Assembly (NCBI GenBank): GCA_946894095.1
Contig: OX335653.1
Span: forward strand, 1,245,001-1,309,000
Origin: Incurvaria masculella
Taxonomy: Eukaryota > Arthropoda > Insecta > Lepidoptera > Incurvariidae
DNA: 64,000 nucleotides
Direction of reading: 5' to 3'
A model generated the notes under the pieces. That model was not told the origin of the DNA and searched no databases. It worked only from the letters and a program-made list of their open reading frames with translations. The translations under genes were made by a program, and so were the position numbers. This document shows positions 1 to 10,829 of this stretch, one piece after another. Within the stretch, counting starts at the first letter, position 1. Each line of letters starts with the position of its first letter.

Positions 1-393
1 TATATAATATTATATTAAACAGGCTTACCTTTTATAATTGTTATGCATTATTATTAGCAAAATATAAAATTCTTTGTAATTTCACTTGAAATTATAATCA
101 GTTCAAATCAACCTACAAAGTTGCATGAAACAACTTTTGAGGAAAATCTTTGACGAATTTCAAATTGTTTTACTTGATTCCTTGTCGTTCTTAATTGGGC
201 ATCAAAACTTTTATAAATTCGCAACTCTTGGCAAAATTCAACTCGTTAACGTAAAATACGTTGATTGGTTTGGTAATGTCATACGCTTTAGCTGTTAAAA
301 TTTAGTTACCTGAACATTACAAAATAACCTAAAATCGCTTTATTATTAAATGTTTAATATTTAATCCATAAATCTCTCTCTCTCTCTCCGAAC

Positions 394-1170
394 TTGTTTT
401 CGACGGTGCTCGAATCCATTTTCAGACATCTAGATTGGGAAACAATAGGAATACAGATCGACGGAGAACTACTGAACCACTTGCGATTCGCGGACCAAAT
501 TGTGCTTTTCGCAGAAAGCGCCACCCTCGGCGCCACCGAATTGGAGAGTATGGTGATCGAACTAGCAATGGAAAGTAAAAAAGTGGAATAGTCAATGAAT
601 ATGTCGAAAACAAAGATAGTAACAAATGGAATACCACGGGATATTACAATAGCAAACGAAAATATCGAATATGTAAATCAATATATATATTTTGACAGCT
701 AGTATCATTCGGAAATAATACAGATAAAGATAGAAAGAAGGGTAACTCTAGCCTGGAGGAAATATTGGAAATTAAAGAAAATAATGAAACATAAGGACAT
801 GAATATAAATGTGAAGAAAAACTCTACGATGCCTCATTTTTGGTTGCCAGACGTGGTAACTGAGAAAAGAAGACGATGAAAGAATTACTATCTGCCAACG
901 CAAATGGGAATGGAGCATGCTTGACCTAAAAGTATCAGATAGGGTAAAAACATCAACATCAGATAAAAAAAACAACAATAATAGCTGTAAGGAAATGAAC
1001 ACGAAAACTCAAATGGCAATGGGCAGGGCACATTTGTAAGATAAATAATAACAAATGGACAAAACGTCTGATTGAATGGGTACCAAGAGACAGGAAAAGG
1101 AAAAAGGAAGACCGAATAAAAGGTGGAGAGAAATCTCAGATAATAAAATATATATATTTGTAAATATTAC
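394..1170 (+). pseudogene. Decayed RTE-type LINE reverse transcriptase remnant
   Basis: Two stretches read as the C-terminal half of a non-LTR reverse transcriptase. At about 460-530 the translation gives LNHLRFADQIVLFAESA, matching the RT catalytic block in which FADD is expected; the second Asp is Gln here, so the active site is lost. A stop follows at about 589. At about 1008-1110 another frame gives LKWQWAGHICKINNNKWTKR followed by LIEWVPRDRKRK, the conserved C-terminal segment of RTE-like LINEs in insects. Stops and frameshifts separate the pieces and no endonuclease domain is seen. A CT-dinucleotide run (about 373-387) lies just upstream. This is a dead fragment, not a host gene. Confidence 0.8.
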
Positions 1171-2155
1171 ATAATAGTCTGAACTGGTAAGTAAATTTAT
1201 TTATATTACATAGTAATATCGATGTCATCAGTTTATGATGATACAAAAGAATCTGTGTCAAAATATTAGTAGAAGTTTAGAAGTACTTTGTTATAATGTC
1301 GGAGTACTAACAGAAATCCTTATCTGCTAATGCCATGCCTGCTAATGCTTGTAGTAGAAATAAAGGCTGTTTATTTCATTTTATTGTAAGATTATAGATG
1401 TGAAAGTAATACTGTAGTCTGACTGTTACGGCGATGAAATTCGGAATAGCGAGAGTCTGGACCTTTGAAAAGGACAAAAGGTGCCTTTTGTTGCGAAAAT
1501 TATACCGAAAAGGCGGATGAAATTTTGTGCAGGGAACTCACATAACATAAAATGTTAGGTTCAGCCCGACATCAGTCCGATACGACATTGACCCGAGCGA
1601 AGCGGGGTCCCTCAGCTAGTGTGAAAATAATATATGTAAGTATGCAAGTAAGAAACGAATCGTAAAGCTCTCTGAGCTGCCCGTGAAACCGTTAATAATA
1701 AAAATAATCCGTCCTAATATCTAAATAAATCTTCCTTGTAAATTATTGTGTGCAACTTCCCTAAATTATGACAGGTGTTAAACATGGTTTCATTAAAAAA
1801 TCCAGTGCCATACAACGTCCTTAGCAATATAGCCTAAGACGAGCTAAATCACGATTTATCGCCCCAGCACCGTACCACATACACCACGAACGAGTCTATA
1901 TTTAGAAGATGGGCTGAATACAGCCTTAATTACAAGCCACCAAACCCTCCTTGGCGATGCGAGAATTAGGAATGGTAAGTAATTTTTCAGCGTAGAGATT
2001 TGAAACATTGCCGACTGAATCACTTCTTAATCTAAATATTTTTTTCAGATCAAGAAGCGTTTCTGGTTTTTCGAAATGAGCATGTAATCTCGAAGTGCTC
2101 TAAGCCTGAAAATAGCATCGATGAATAGCCCCAGAGTATACCTATCATTTCAGGC
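1171..2155. other. Intergenic/intronic AT-rich stretch with no gene seen
   Basis: No convincing exon. The only recognisable item is a Helitron-like 3' end at 1591-1619, listed separately. The part before it (about 1400-1590) may belong to the same decayed element. Confidence 0.5.
1591..1619 (+). mobile_element. Helitron-like 3' terminus
   Basis: A short GC hairpin (ACCC..GGGT around GAGCGAAGCG) is followed after a few bases by CTAG and then T. This is the diagnostic 3' end of Helitrons (hairpin, CTRR, insertion between A and T) and resembles the end at 63105-63133. The 5' end was not found. Confidence 0.55.
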
Positions 2156-2159
2156 TGGG

Positions 2160-2300
2160 CGGCGTCGATTGGCGGGCCCGAAATGACGTCACAGAAATCA
2201 ATTGGCCAATGGGGAGGAGGCGTCGACTGCGCATGTCCTGCTTTCCGTCTTCGGGGCTGCTGAATAAGCAATGGCCAGTGTGGGTGAGCTGGTTCAGGTG
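2160..2300 (+). promoter_or_regulatory. Promoter-like GC-rich block
   Basis: A dense cluster of core-promoter-type sites: GC-box-like GGGCGGCG at about 2157, inverted CCAAT boxes (GATTGG at 2168, AATTGG at 2199), CCAAT at 2204, a perfect CRE palindrome TGACGTCA at 2184-2191 and an NRF1-like CTGCGCATG at about 2228. It sits in otherwise AT-rich DNA and directly precedes a short ORF start with a splice donor. It looks like a TATA-less promoter reading to the right. Whether it drives the gene implied by the 2271 exon or is the shared cholinergic promoter cannot be told from sequence alone. Confidence 0.45.
2271..2297 (+). CDS. Candidate first coding exon of an unidentified gene
   Basis: ATG in good context (gcaATGG) after an in-frame TAA six bases upstream. 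It encodes MASVGELVQ and ends CAG before a good donor, GTGCGT. The exon would end in phase 0, which fits the candidate exon at 6723-6894 if its acceptor at 6721-6722 is used; the join would place EPLRALV after ELVQ. The product is not recognised. The call rests on the promoter-like block, the start context and the donor. A 27-nt ORF by itself is weak evidence, and the downstream acceptor lacks a good pyrimidine tract. Confidence 0.3.
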
Positions 2301-2499
2301 CGTCGAGCGGCACCGCGTCGTGTCTAAGGTTATTTTTTTTTCTATTCGGCGCAGTGGTCAGGAATATCGATTTTTGTGTGCAGTTTCGGTGCGGCACGGT
2401 GACGTCGGCAATTGGGTCGATTTTGCGACAGACGTCCGGCAAAGGCTATGGTGTGAGCCTGAAAAGTTTGGTGTTGGAAATTGTAACTAAAAACTTAAC

Positions 2500-3425
2500 A
2501 ATACACTAGTCGGTCATTGTAATGTACTATGTAGATATTGGTTACGATTGCGAAAACGGGGGTGATATAATGGTATATGTGACATCAAACAGCGTTATGT
2601 AACATGACATTATGTAAGCTCAAGTCAAGTAGCTTTCGCAGTGAGTGAGAGAGAACGCATCACATTGTTAGCATTCGAAAGAAAGAGATGGTGGATTTAA
2701 AAATTTATAATAAGACAAACATTTATAATAATATTAAATCCTGAAATCCTTTTCCGTTTTTAAATTAATTAATCTATGAAACGCTTTTGATTTTGTTTGA
2801 AATAAAAATAAAATAAAATAAACTACATGTATAGTAACTGCTTGCGACAAAAGATTTTAAGAAAAAAATAACGTATCTAAAGTTTTTGTGTTAGTCTAAC
2901 TAAAGTCTTGGTTTATATGGAATACTAGATGCTTACCTTTACTAAATACCTTTACCGTAACTTGCCTGTACTTTTTTTGCAATCGGGATCAAACCATACA
3001 CTGTTTCAATTAAGTTTCATTGGAATCGGTTGGGTGGTTTCGGAGATAAGCGTGTACGAACATAGTGACACGTGATTTTTATACATTAAGATGGTTTGAC
3101 TTAATATAAAAAATCAACGCATTTATAATCGACTACATGAGGTTCTCAACTCCGCTCGGGTCAATTTATTTTTTGAAATTTACCTGAGCGGAGCCCGGCA
3201 CAATAACTCACCAAAGTTAATTGCAATCGGATTAATGGTGTAATATTCCGGGAGGTCACGACATTTTTGGTCACGATAAGGTAAATGGCTGAATCTGGGT
3301 TTACATGTTAGAGGCCAACCCTCTGATCCTCTGTCGGTCTGCCTGCGCCAAGTGGTTGCGTTATCTAGATTGGCTATATAAAATAGAAGTTGGTATGTAC
3401 CTGCTGATGAACACACTGATTTATT

Positions 3426-3456
<31 letters not shown>

Positions 3457-4580
3457 TTTGGTTGTCTAGAAACATTGATACCTATTAATTCTACAACAAT
3501 AACCAGGCGATTTTTTAATTAAATACTTAAATATACCTAAAGTTATATCTGTAACCTAAATCGGCTATAACTACGAAATGCAATCAAAGATTTGTTCAGT
3601 TTTGGTATTGCTAAGCAAGTATTTACTGATTATTTCATGATTCGTTATTTGCAGCTATTTACCTTATCATATATATTTTTTGTCACCATAACCACTTGTT
3701 CAGGCGCCTTATCTACGTAACGCAACCACTTGGCACAGGCAGACTGACACATTTAGCTTCAAAGGGTTGGTCTTTAACATGTGAACCCAGTTTCAGCCAT
3801 TTACGTTATCGTTACTATTTTTGTCGCGACCTCCTAGTCTATAAGAACGCACCTAGGACAAATCATACTTACTTTGCCACCGCATTCAGTCCGTTGTGGA
3901 TTGCATGATAAATCCCTCCTTGGTGCACCTATAGGATAGATTGATTGAAAATTCTTTAATACGCCACGAAAAATAATTTACAAAATAAATGGGGCACAAA
4001 GACGGGCTTATCCCTCAATTTCTTAATGCCCAGCGCTTTAGGCCTCATGCCGTAACGATACCATTTTATAAGTTTAGATAAGGTATTTCTTTAGCTTCCA
4101 ATCAGTTTTTCTTAAAGTGACCAAACGGATACTGAAATTATAATATTTATATATTATCCCACTTTCAAAGAACCTACGTTTAATTTTGTCCACTAATGCG
4201 AAAGCGGGTTTCTTTCGTTCGTTAAATCTAAAATTAATATTAATTTCAAAAATAAGTAAATGTTACACAAATTCAAAATCTTGTTTTCAATACACAATAT
4301 CCGAATATTTTCAGAATGCCATATTTTAAGTTACATAGACGTAAAATTAACTTTACCACAGCAAAATATGATTATTATCATCGACTTACGTGACTGCGAC
4401 GTTGGACTGAAATTTTTGGCAAGATCATCAGAATATCAGAATATTTTTGTGCTAATAAGTTTATAGTACAAGACAAGACTTATTAACTTGCCATGCAGTT
4501 ATAAGCAGGCATCATTGCGTCTTACTTGGTGACCTGTAAAGCGAGATTGTCTAAATGCGCGAATGAAATTATATATTAAA
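2500..4580. other. No gene seen; ATTT microsatellite and degenerate repeat fragments
   Basis: AT-rich. Contains an (ATTT)n run at about 3422-3460. Text such as 'ttcattggaatcggttgggtgg' at about 3018 is typical of insect Helitron or LINE interiors. No supported exon. Confidence 0.45.
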
Positions 4581-4609
4581 TGCGGAAATATTAACAGGAC
4601 CTATAGTCC

Positions 4610-4850
4610 CTGAATAGCAGCGACCCTTCAGAACTCCGTCGCGAGAACCGAGATCTTGGAGGGTTCTCTGTGACGTCACTGGCCAAAATGGCGCCGGCGG
4701 AAATGCGTCGTTCTGAGATGGAGTGCTTCCGGCGGCGGCGGTTCGCAGTCTCGAAATGAGTTTTGTGATGAACCTGAAGCCGTATTTTTTTAAAGAGAAT
4801 AATTTTCAACAATGGTTATGACTCTGATGTATGGCTAGAGTTTCAGGTAA
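4610..4850 (+). promoter_or_regulatory. Second promoter-like CpG block with a short ORF
   Basis: GC-rich island with a perfect CRE (TGACGTCA, 4671-4678) and CAAAATGGCGCC at about 4684, which resembles a Pho/YY1-type site. The ATG within that site opens a 23-codon ORF (MAPAEMRRSEMECF then an Arg run) ending TGA near 4757. A donor-like CAG/GTAAAA occurs at about 4845. It could be an alternative promoter and leader exon, but no partner exon is identified. Confidence 0.3.
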
Positions 4851-6500
4851 AATTATTTTAAAAAAACCTTTAGGATTGTGGTAAAGCCATTGTGTTCAGT
4901 TTGATAAAATTATAGTTAAAAAATAAAATAAAATATCTTTCAAAATATCAACAACGAATTTTTTTAATATAATCAGATTTGTGGATAAATTAATGGTCTA
5001 GCTATTATTAATAGATAAATGTAATAATATAATGCTTTGATTTTCCAAATGAGACAAATATCCATAAATAATCATAGACAAGTTTCAACAAAGAATTAGA
5101 GTACATATTCGATATTAACCTTTATAGGTTTCAAATATATCTATATCATCAATGTAGTTTTATTTCTTTTAATTTTTGAAGAAGTCATACTTAATATCAA
5201 TCATAATAAAATATGGTTTCACTCTCGTAAGTAAATACACTCAGTTGTACACGCCCGTATTAAGATTTTTTAGTTTAATTGAAAATTTGAAACATTACCA
5301 TTGAAAATGTCGGGAAAACGAGGGGAGATGTTCAACCTAATTATAATGGCTACCCAGAAAATAAGTTATCCAAAAATGTAACCCCCCACTTTCTTAACGT
5401 CGCAATTCCTCCTCGAACTACTAGATGATTTCGCGTACTAATCTTATGCTGAGGCATTAAAGAATACGATACAAGAAAGCGTCAAATCGTCCCCAAATCT
5501 TGCTATTGACCTTACTAGGGTCGCGGTCCAATTTGAACCATCGTTACCAAAAGCTCGTTCAAAACTGGTCCGATTTGCGCTTACAGCCCTCAAAATAGCG
5601 CCCCGTGAACGGTATGAAGTTAGCGCTGTGTCTAGCAATGCCGTACACTCACGTGCTCACGCTTTGGAGGTAGGGCTCCGTGTGTGCAACTGTCAATGTC
5701 ACTTTTTGACGTCTCTAAAGAGTAGTCATCGTCTTTCCACCGTGTTTTTTCACAAACCGCTGAATGTCCCTCAGTTCAAAATTCAAGTTCAGCTTTGAGC
5801 AATTGATTAAATTCAAATTTGAGGTGAACTACACGTACTAATGTCATTAGTTTCATGTTTGTTGTTTTTTTTCCCGTAAGCGCACGCAAACTGTCCGAAT
5901 CGTTTGTAATGCTTACTGCTTTGAGCGTGCAATCTGATTCGGGACGCTTGTACATACGCTTTTAGCAGTGTAATCGTTCACAGTTCAAGTCGTTACGCGC
6001 AGTAGGGTGTATGACTGGCTGGATTCTAGCTATTCCACTACTTCTTGATCGCATCCATCGACCAATCAAATATTACTTTATTTCAATTGTCGACCAAGCA
6101 AAACTGAAGATTTTGTGTAAATGATTGTTGTGTATTGTGTGTGAGTGTGCATAAATACGAATACTGTGTATTAAGCGCATACACAATTCCAATAGTAAAG
6201 TAAACTTATCTATATCATAAAAAAAACTATGTTTATATGTAAATGCAAAAATTAAATCATTTTATTTGCACACATCAATACAATTTTTACAAAATGCATA
6301 CATTTATCTTTTGTTTTTAGTTATAACTATATGATAATAAAAAAAAGATAAGTCATAAAATATTCGATCATGCATCTACTTATTTAACTGTGTTCTAAAA
6401 ATGTGTACATTATTGTGGTTATCTCGCCATTATCTCGCCAAATGACCTGCCTTAACACAAATGTTTCATGTTTACCATAACCCGTAAATTGATTTTTGTT
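4851..6500. other. No gene seen
   Basis: AT-rich apart from a modestly GC-richer patch at about 5490-5700. That patch contains a CACGTG E-box near 5653 and 'tagcgccc'-like motifs. No exon can be supported. Confidence 0.4.
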
Positions 6501-6722
6501 CCAGGTCACGAGCAAGGTGCAACAATGACGTCACTCTGTCCCCACGCAAACCACTAACACTAACAATTAAACTATGCAACGCATACATATCAAAAATAGC
6601 ACTGAAATCTAAATTATTTACTCACAAAGTTATCTCTAATATTAGTGCTATGTCGTCTTAAATATACCCCTGCAAGTGAAAACTGTTAGAATATCCCAAA
6701 ACTAAGTGAGTTGGACTGTTAG
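6501..6722 (+). promoter_or_regulatory. Splice-acceptor-like site and third CRE
   Basis: gatttttgttccAG at 6491-6504 is a strong acceptor-like sequence. It is followed by a perfect CRE (TGACGTCA, 6526-6533) inside a short ORF (MTSLCPHANH then stop). If this is an exon it would be non-coding or leader sequence. Function unproven. Confidence 0.25.
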
Positions 6723-6894
6723 GAGCCCTTAAGGGCGTTAGTCACGGTGGAAGCGCCAGCGCAGGCGGAGCCAGCCCTGTTGGGCAGGCTGCAGGGGGTG
6801 CTGCGGGGGGGCAGCGCGTCGCCGCAACGCGTCGCCTCCAGCATCAAGGGGTTCCTCTCCAACCGGGTCGGCTCTCTGCAGCTCAGCGACACAG
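6723..6894 (+). CDS. Candidate internal coding exon, unidentified protein
   Basis: 172 nt, open in the frame that follows the 2271 exon. It encodes EPLRALVTVEAPAQAEPALL, then GRLQGVLRGGSASPQRV, then ASSIKGFLSNRVGSLQLSDT, and ends in phase 1 at ACAG/GTCAGT, a good donor. The peptide looks protein-like: an amphipathic N-terminal half, then a Ser/Gly linker. It is not recognised. The acceptor (gttggactgttAG at 6721-6722) has a poor pyrimidine tract. Supporting evidence is that a diverged copy of its last part at about 7885-7950 keeps LQISDI before another donor in the same phase, where this exon has LQLSDT. The GC-rich sequence is also open in other frames, so coding status needs RNA evidence. 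The last ~70 nt and the donor are the seed of the tandem array that follows. Confidence 0.35.
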
Positions 6895-7702
6895 GTCAGT
6901 TTAGTGCACTGGTACACTCTAGGTGAGGTGAGAACCAGCCCTGAGGCTGCTGGGGAGGCAACGCGTCGCCTCCATCATCAAGGGGTTACTCTCCAACCGG
7001 GTCGGCTCACTGCAGCTTAGCGACACAGGTCAGTTCAGTGCACTGGTACGCTCTAGGTGAGGTGAGAACCAGCCCTGAGGCTGCTGGGGAGGCAACGCGT
7101 CGCCTCCAGCATCAAGGGGTTACTCTTCAACCGGGTCGGCTCACTGCAGCTCAGCGACACAGGTCAGTTCAGTGCACTGGTACACTCTAGGTGAGGTGAG
7201 AACCAGCCCTGAGGCTGCTGGGGAGGCAACGCGTCGCCTCCAGCATCAAGGGGTTCCTCTCCAACCGGGTCGGCTCACTGCAGCTCAGCGACACAGGTCA
7301 GTTCAGTGCACTGGTACGCTCTAGGTGAGGTGAGAACCAGCCCTGAGGCTGCTGGGGAGGCAACGCGTCCCCTCCAGTATCAAGGGTTTCCTCTCCAACT
7401 GGGTCGGCTCTCTGCAACTCAGCGACATAGGTCAGTTCAGTGCACTGGTATGCTCTAGGTGAGGTGAGAACCAGCCCTGAGGCTGCTGAGGAGGCAACGC
7501 GTCGCCTCCAGTATCAAGGGTTTCCTCTCCAACTGGGTCGGCTCTCTGCAACTCAGCGACACAGGTCAGTTCAGTGCACTGGTACGCTCTAGGTGAGGTG
7601 AGAACGAGCCCTGAGGCTGCTGGGGAGGCAACGCGTCGCCTCCAGCATCAAGGGGTTCCTCTCCAACCGGGTCGGCTCACTGCAGCTCAGCGACACAGGT
7701 CA
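6824..7702 (+). repeat. Exact-period 134-bp tandem array duplicating an exon end and its splice donor
   Basis: The donor motif acaggt recurs at 6891, 7025, 7159, 7293, 7427 (as ataggt), 7561 and 7695, always 134 bp apart with no indels. Each unit holds about 70 bp homologous to the end of the 6723-6894 exon plus about 65 bp of its downstream intron (tcagttcagtgcactggtac and on). Neighbouring units share private variants (units 5 and 6 both have tatcaagggttt and caactggg; units 2 and 3 share ggggttactct), which points to stepwise duplication or local conversion. No good in-phase acceptor was found for units 2-7 as whole exons. A cctctccaac..ctgcag tract inside each unit could act as acceptor for a 13-nt microexon (CTCAGCGACACAG). 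Confidence 0.9.
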
Positions 7703-7879
7703 CGTTGCTTAGGAACACAGCTTAATTCGTGGTGCTAGGGAAACGAATGAGCTGGCTGCAATTGGTACTCAGGGTACTCCTATCCGTATTTTTTCCTGCA
7801 GCTGAACAATGCAGGGTGGTGCCGTTTATGGCTACGCTCTTGATAATAGGGATTGGATGTTCTTGGGAGCTCGCATTGG

Positions 7880-8000
7880 GGATTGTGGCGTCTCACGTCA
7901 CCGCCAGCATCACAGTTTCTCTCGGAACAGCTTCCTACAGATCAGTGACATTGGTAAGTTCGGTATATAGCTACACTTTAGGTGAAAGGAGTCATCAGTA
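7880..8000 (+). repeat. Diverged eighth copy of the 134-bp unit with a strong splice donor
   Basis: Aligns by eye to the array unit: gccagcatca, ctctc, gaac, then cttcctacagatcagtgac against ctctctgcagctcagcgac, then ctacactttaggtga against gtacactctaggtga. The splice phase is kept and the end reads LQISDIG against LQLSDTG. Its donor ATTG/GTAAGT is a better consensus than the array's GTCAGT. Divergence is far greater than among the seven units, so this copy predates the array. It could be an older alternative exon. Confidence 0.6.
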
Positions 8001-8029
8001 TGGGAAGTGTAATCAGCTCTAAGGGTGTG

Positions 8030-8520
8030 TGTGTGGGAGGACGAATCGGATATGATCACTTTGAAATGTAAATTACAACGGTCAAAGGAATACATTTTCA
8101 TTGACGAAGTATAATGTATATACATAGTATAATGTATAAAAAATTCAAAAATATTCTTAAGAACTCATAACATTGCAGAAACCTTGACTGTAGAAATATA
8201 GATTTAATCCGACAGAGGTGTTCCTGTCGAAACGTTTAAATTAATCCTAGAATTCGATCGCAGCATTGTGAATCCAAACCATCCAGGTGACCCATCCAAA
8301 CACACAAAAAATTTTTATCAAAATCGGAGGAGTTGTGACATACACACGTGCAGAAGAATAATATATAAAGTTATTGTTATTTCCGAAACCGTTGAATATT
8401 TTACTTTCAGTTCATACTTGTAGCCTTATAAATGTTTTTCTTTCTTTTTGTCTGATGTGTTTATATCTCAGGCATACCATTCATCAATTTAAACAAAGCA
8501 TCACAAATAACATTATTGAA
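8030..8520. other. No gene seen
   Basis: AT-rich non-coding sequence between the exon-like array and a hairpin MITE. Confidence 0.4.
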
Positions 8521-8523
8521 AAA

Positions 8524-8730
8524 ATATACAAGGTGTTAACGGAGTTATGGTCCAAACGTTAACCACGTGTTCCTTGGCATATTTGGAGCAAAAAAGGTAG
8601 ATAACATTTTTTTGTACGACTGAAAAAAAAATTGTCATCCCCATATATTTTTGTAAATACCTACACACAAATATGCCAAGGAACACGTGGTTAACGTTTG
8701 GACCATAACTCCGTTAACACCCTGTATATC
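8524..8730. mobile_element. Hairpin MITE, long terminal inverted repeats (family H, copy 1)
   Basis: About 60-bp inverted arms, beginning tacaaggtgttaacggag and ending ccgttaacaccctgta, with nearly perfect pairing through ggtccaaacgttaaccacg and ccttggcatatttg. A poly-A-rich spacer separates the arms. No coding capacity. Related copies are at about 17955-18108 and 41757-41962. Confidence 0.85.
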
Positions 8731-8856
8731 TGGCCATTGACATATATATTACTTACTAAGTACTATATGTTACCTTTACATATCACTGTATCTGGCATTG
8801 CCAATACTGCTACACTTAAATACTATTATCTTATTTGAAGGTCTGGTCAATTCCAT

Positions 8857-9406
8857 TTAAGGTGGCCCAACCCGGCGGCCTCAACTCATTTGCGGGCACG
8901 GTACAAAACCGTGCTGTTGCGCTCTGGGACCTTCTCTGTTTCTAAGAATAAGACAGGCTCCGTTATGAGGAAGATGCAACCTGTCCACAAAAAAGACAAT
9001 GTGCATAGTATATGATTTGGTAAGATTTACGAAAATTTTTATTTCAAAACGACTTATAGCTAAAAGTAAACCACGACCGCTGTAGTCAAAAATCTAACAA
9101 AAACCAAATAGATTATAAATCTTGATTAAACAAGCTATGTCTGATGACTAATCTTTTTAAGATGTTCTTACTTTATCATTGCGTAATCCACCTCCAAAGT
9201 TATTGTATAAAACGCGCGAAAAATCCGAACTTTCGGACGTTATAACTTGGAAACCAAACACAATTTTACAATGCCAATGGTCATCAGACATCTAGTTCAA
9301 TCAAATAAAGCTATTTTGAGCAAAATTTTGGATCTCTGACAAGAAATATAGGCGTGATCTTCTTTCCCCTTTTGTATGGGGAGATGAGCGGGTTGGGCCA
9401 CCTTAA
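8857..9406 (+). mobile_element. TTAA-flanked MITE (family A, copy 1)
   Basis: 550 bp bounded by TTAA on both sides, with terminal inverted repeats GGTGGCCCAACCCG and CGGGTTGGGCCACC. The interior has no ORF. It is almost identical in text and length to the copy at 28731-29280. TTAA duplication is typical of piggyBac-superfamily mobilisation (inference). Confidence 0.9.
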
Positions 9407-9920
9407 CGTAATTTAATTCTCTGGTTTGTTCTCGTAGTAGAAAAAAATATTGATATTATCGGAGGTTAGACCCTGGAAAAGAACAGACGGATATGACATT
9501 CAAACAGGCCCAACCTTTGTTTCCCATGTCCCTAAAAACGAGATAATATCCTAAGATAACAAAGCCTCGGCCTCCCCTCCTGTTTTCATTATGCTTACGG
9601 CGCCCTCTGCGCGCCCTTTACGTAAATATTTATTTTGTCCTACCAGACACGACTTCCAGAGGATATCGATGGACAAACATGTTGGGAAAAATAATATCAA
9701 TGTCTACTTATATTACATCTATATTTTCTTATAAATGCTGCACTAATTGGTGCCAATATTGATCAAGGGGTGTTTTGTGTGAAGGTCCTGGTATGGCACC
9801 TAGTTTCCATTCTGTGTTAGGTTAATATCTCACGCTCAGTTTGGTATTAGCCATCCATATAACATAAAACTAAAAATAGCTGCAGGATCTAAAAAAAAGA
9901 TTCCGACGACTTGAGAACCT
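9407..9920. mobile_element. No gene; includes a SINE tail fragment (about 9773-9870, +)
   Basis: aaggtcctggtatggcacct through attagccatccat matches the 3' half of the SINE family described at 10035-10439. The rest is unassigned. Confidence 0.55.
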
Positions 9921-9925
9921 CTTCC

Positions 9926-10697
9926 TTTTTAGGGTTCCGTACCAAAAACCGGAACCCTATTACTAAGCCTCCGCTGTCCGTCCGTCCGTCCGTCCGTCTG
10001 TCACAGGGCTGTATTGCATGCAACATTATTTTATGTTTTTTTTTATGCGACCTGACTTGGATGGCTAATACCACACAACTACCGTTATGATATTAGCCCA
10101 ATACACCACATTCCCGAAGGAATTAGGGGCCATGCCAGGACCTTCCCTTTATGAGCACGGCTACATTGAACTGGATGGAAAACACATACAATTTTTCATT
10201 GCCGCTTCGACCATCTTTTCATCCAATGCGATGGTACCAACCCGGGCGGGCTTGAACCCTACCACCTAGTAGGGGAAGGGGACCTACAGTTTTACATGGA
10301 TTCCGAACCATGGAGCAGCTCGCATTCGTGACGAAATGCACTTATCTAACTCTGAAAGAGAAAGACAGTGGTGCAATTTGGTATTGAACCCGGGCCACTG
10401 GTACGCTAGGCCAGTCCCGGCGCCACTAGGCTACGAGCCTTTATTTATTTTTTATTTATTTTATGCCTTAATTTTTTTTAACAATAAAACATTTTTAATT
10501 AATGTTTAATCTCATGAACCGTAATAGGTAGGCAGCTGCAATTTTCACAGATTGTGTATTTATTTTGCCGCTATAACAACAAATAAGTAACATAAAAAAA
10601 ATTAAAGGAGGGTTCCATACAAAAAACGTGTTTTTTTTGTGTTCAATTTTGTGCGATGGTACGGAACCCTTCGTGTGCGAGTCCGACTCGCACACGA
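9926..10697 (+). mobile_element. Lepidopteran interspersed repeat (family C, copy 1), split by a SINE
   Basis: The left part (9926-10013) has agggttccgtacc, cggaaccctattactaagc and (GTCC)n. The right part (about 10500-10697) continues with ctcatgaaccgtaataggta, ttttgccgctataacaaca and ends gagtccgactcgcac. The two halves make one element matching 10830-11119, so the SINE at 10035-10439 and some flanking AT-rich sequence entered it later. Confidence 0.8.
10035..10439 (-). mobile_element. tRNA-headed SINE (copy S1)
   Basis: Read on the minus strand it starts with a tRNA-like pol III promoter (A box TAGCCTAGTGG, B box GGGTTCAATACC). The body runs through tggttcggaatccatgtaaa, cgcccgggttggtaccatcg and ttccatccagttcaatgtag, and the tail is catccaagtcaggtcgcat followed by a poly-A run. 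Length about 400 bp. It sits inside the family C element around it. Confidence 0.85.
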
Positions 10698-10829
10698 AGT
10701 AACGAGTAATTATTGTTATTATTACTTATAAAATACAAATAGATGTAGAAAATATAAGAACAAGACATGGTCATTTATATTCTTTGACATGGTAATAGCT
10801 CAATGGAAGGCGCGGAACTGTGCGTATCC

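Noticed and set aside
6824..7702. CRISPR-like array
   Set aside because: Units are contiguous 134-bp tandem repeats with no unique spacers, in a eukaryotic setting.
7729..8022. 97-codon ORF starting MVLGKRMSWLQLVL
   Set aside because: It crosses the diverged repeat copy in the wrong frame relative to the conserved LQISDI end and runs through its splice donor.
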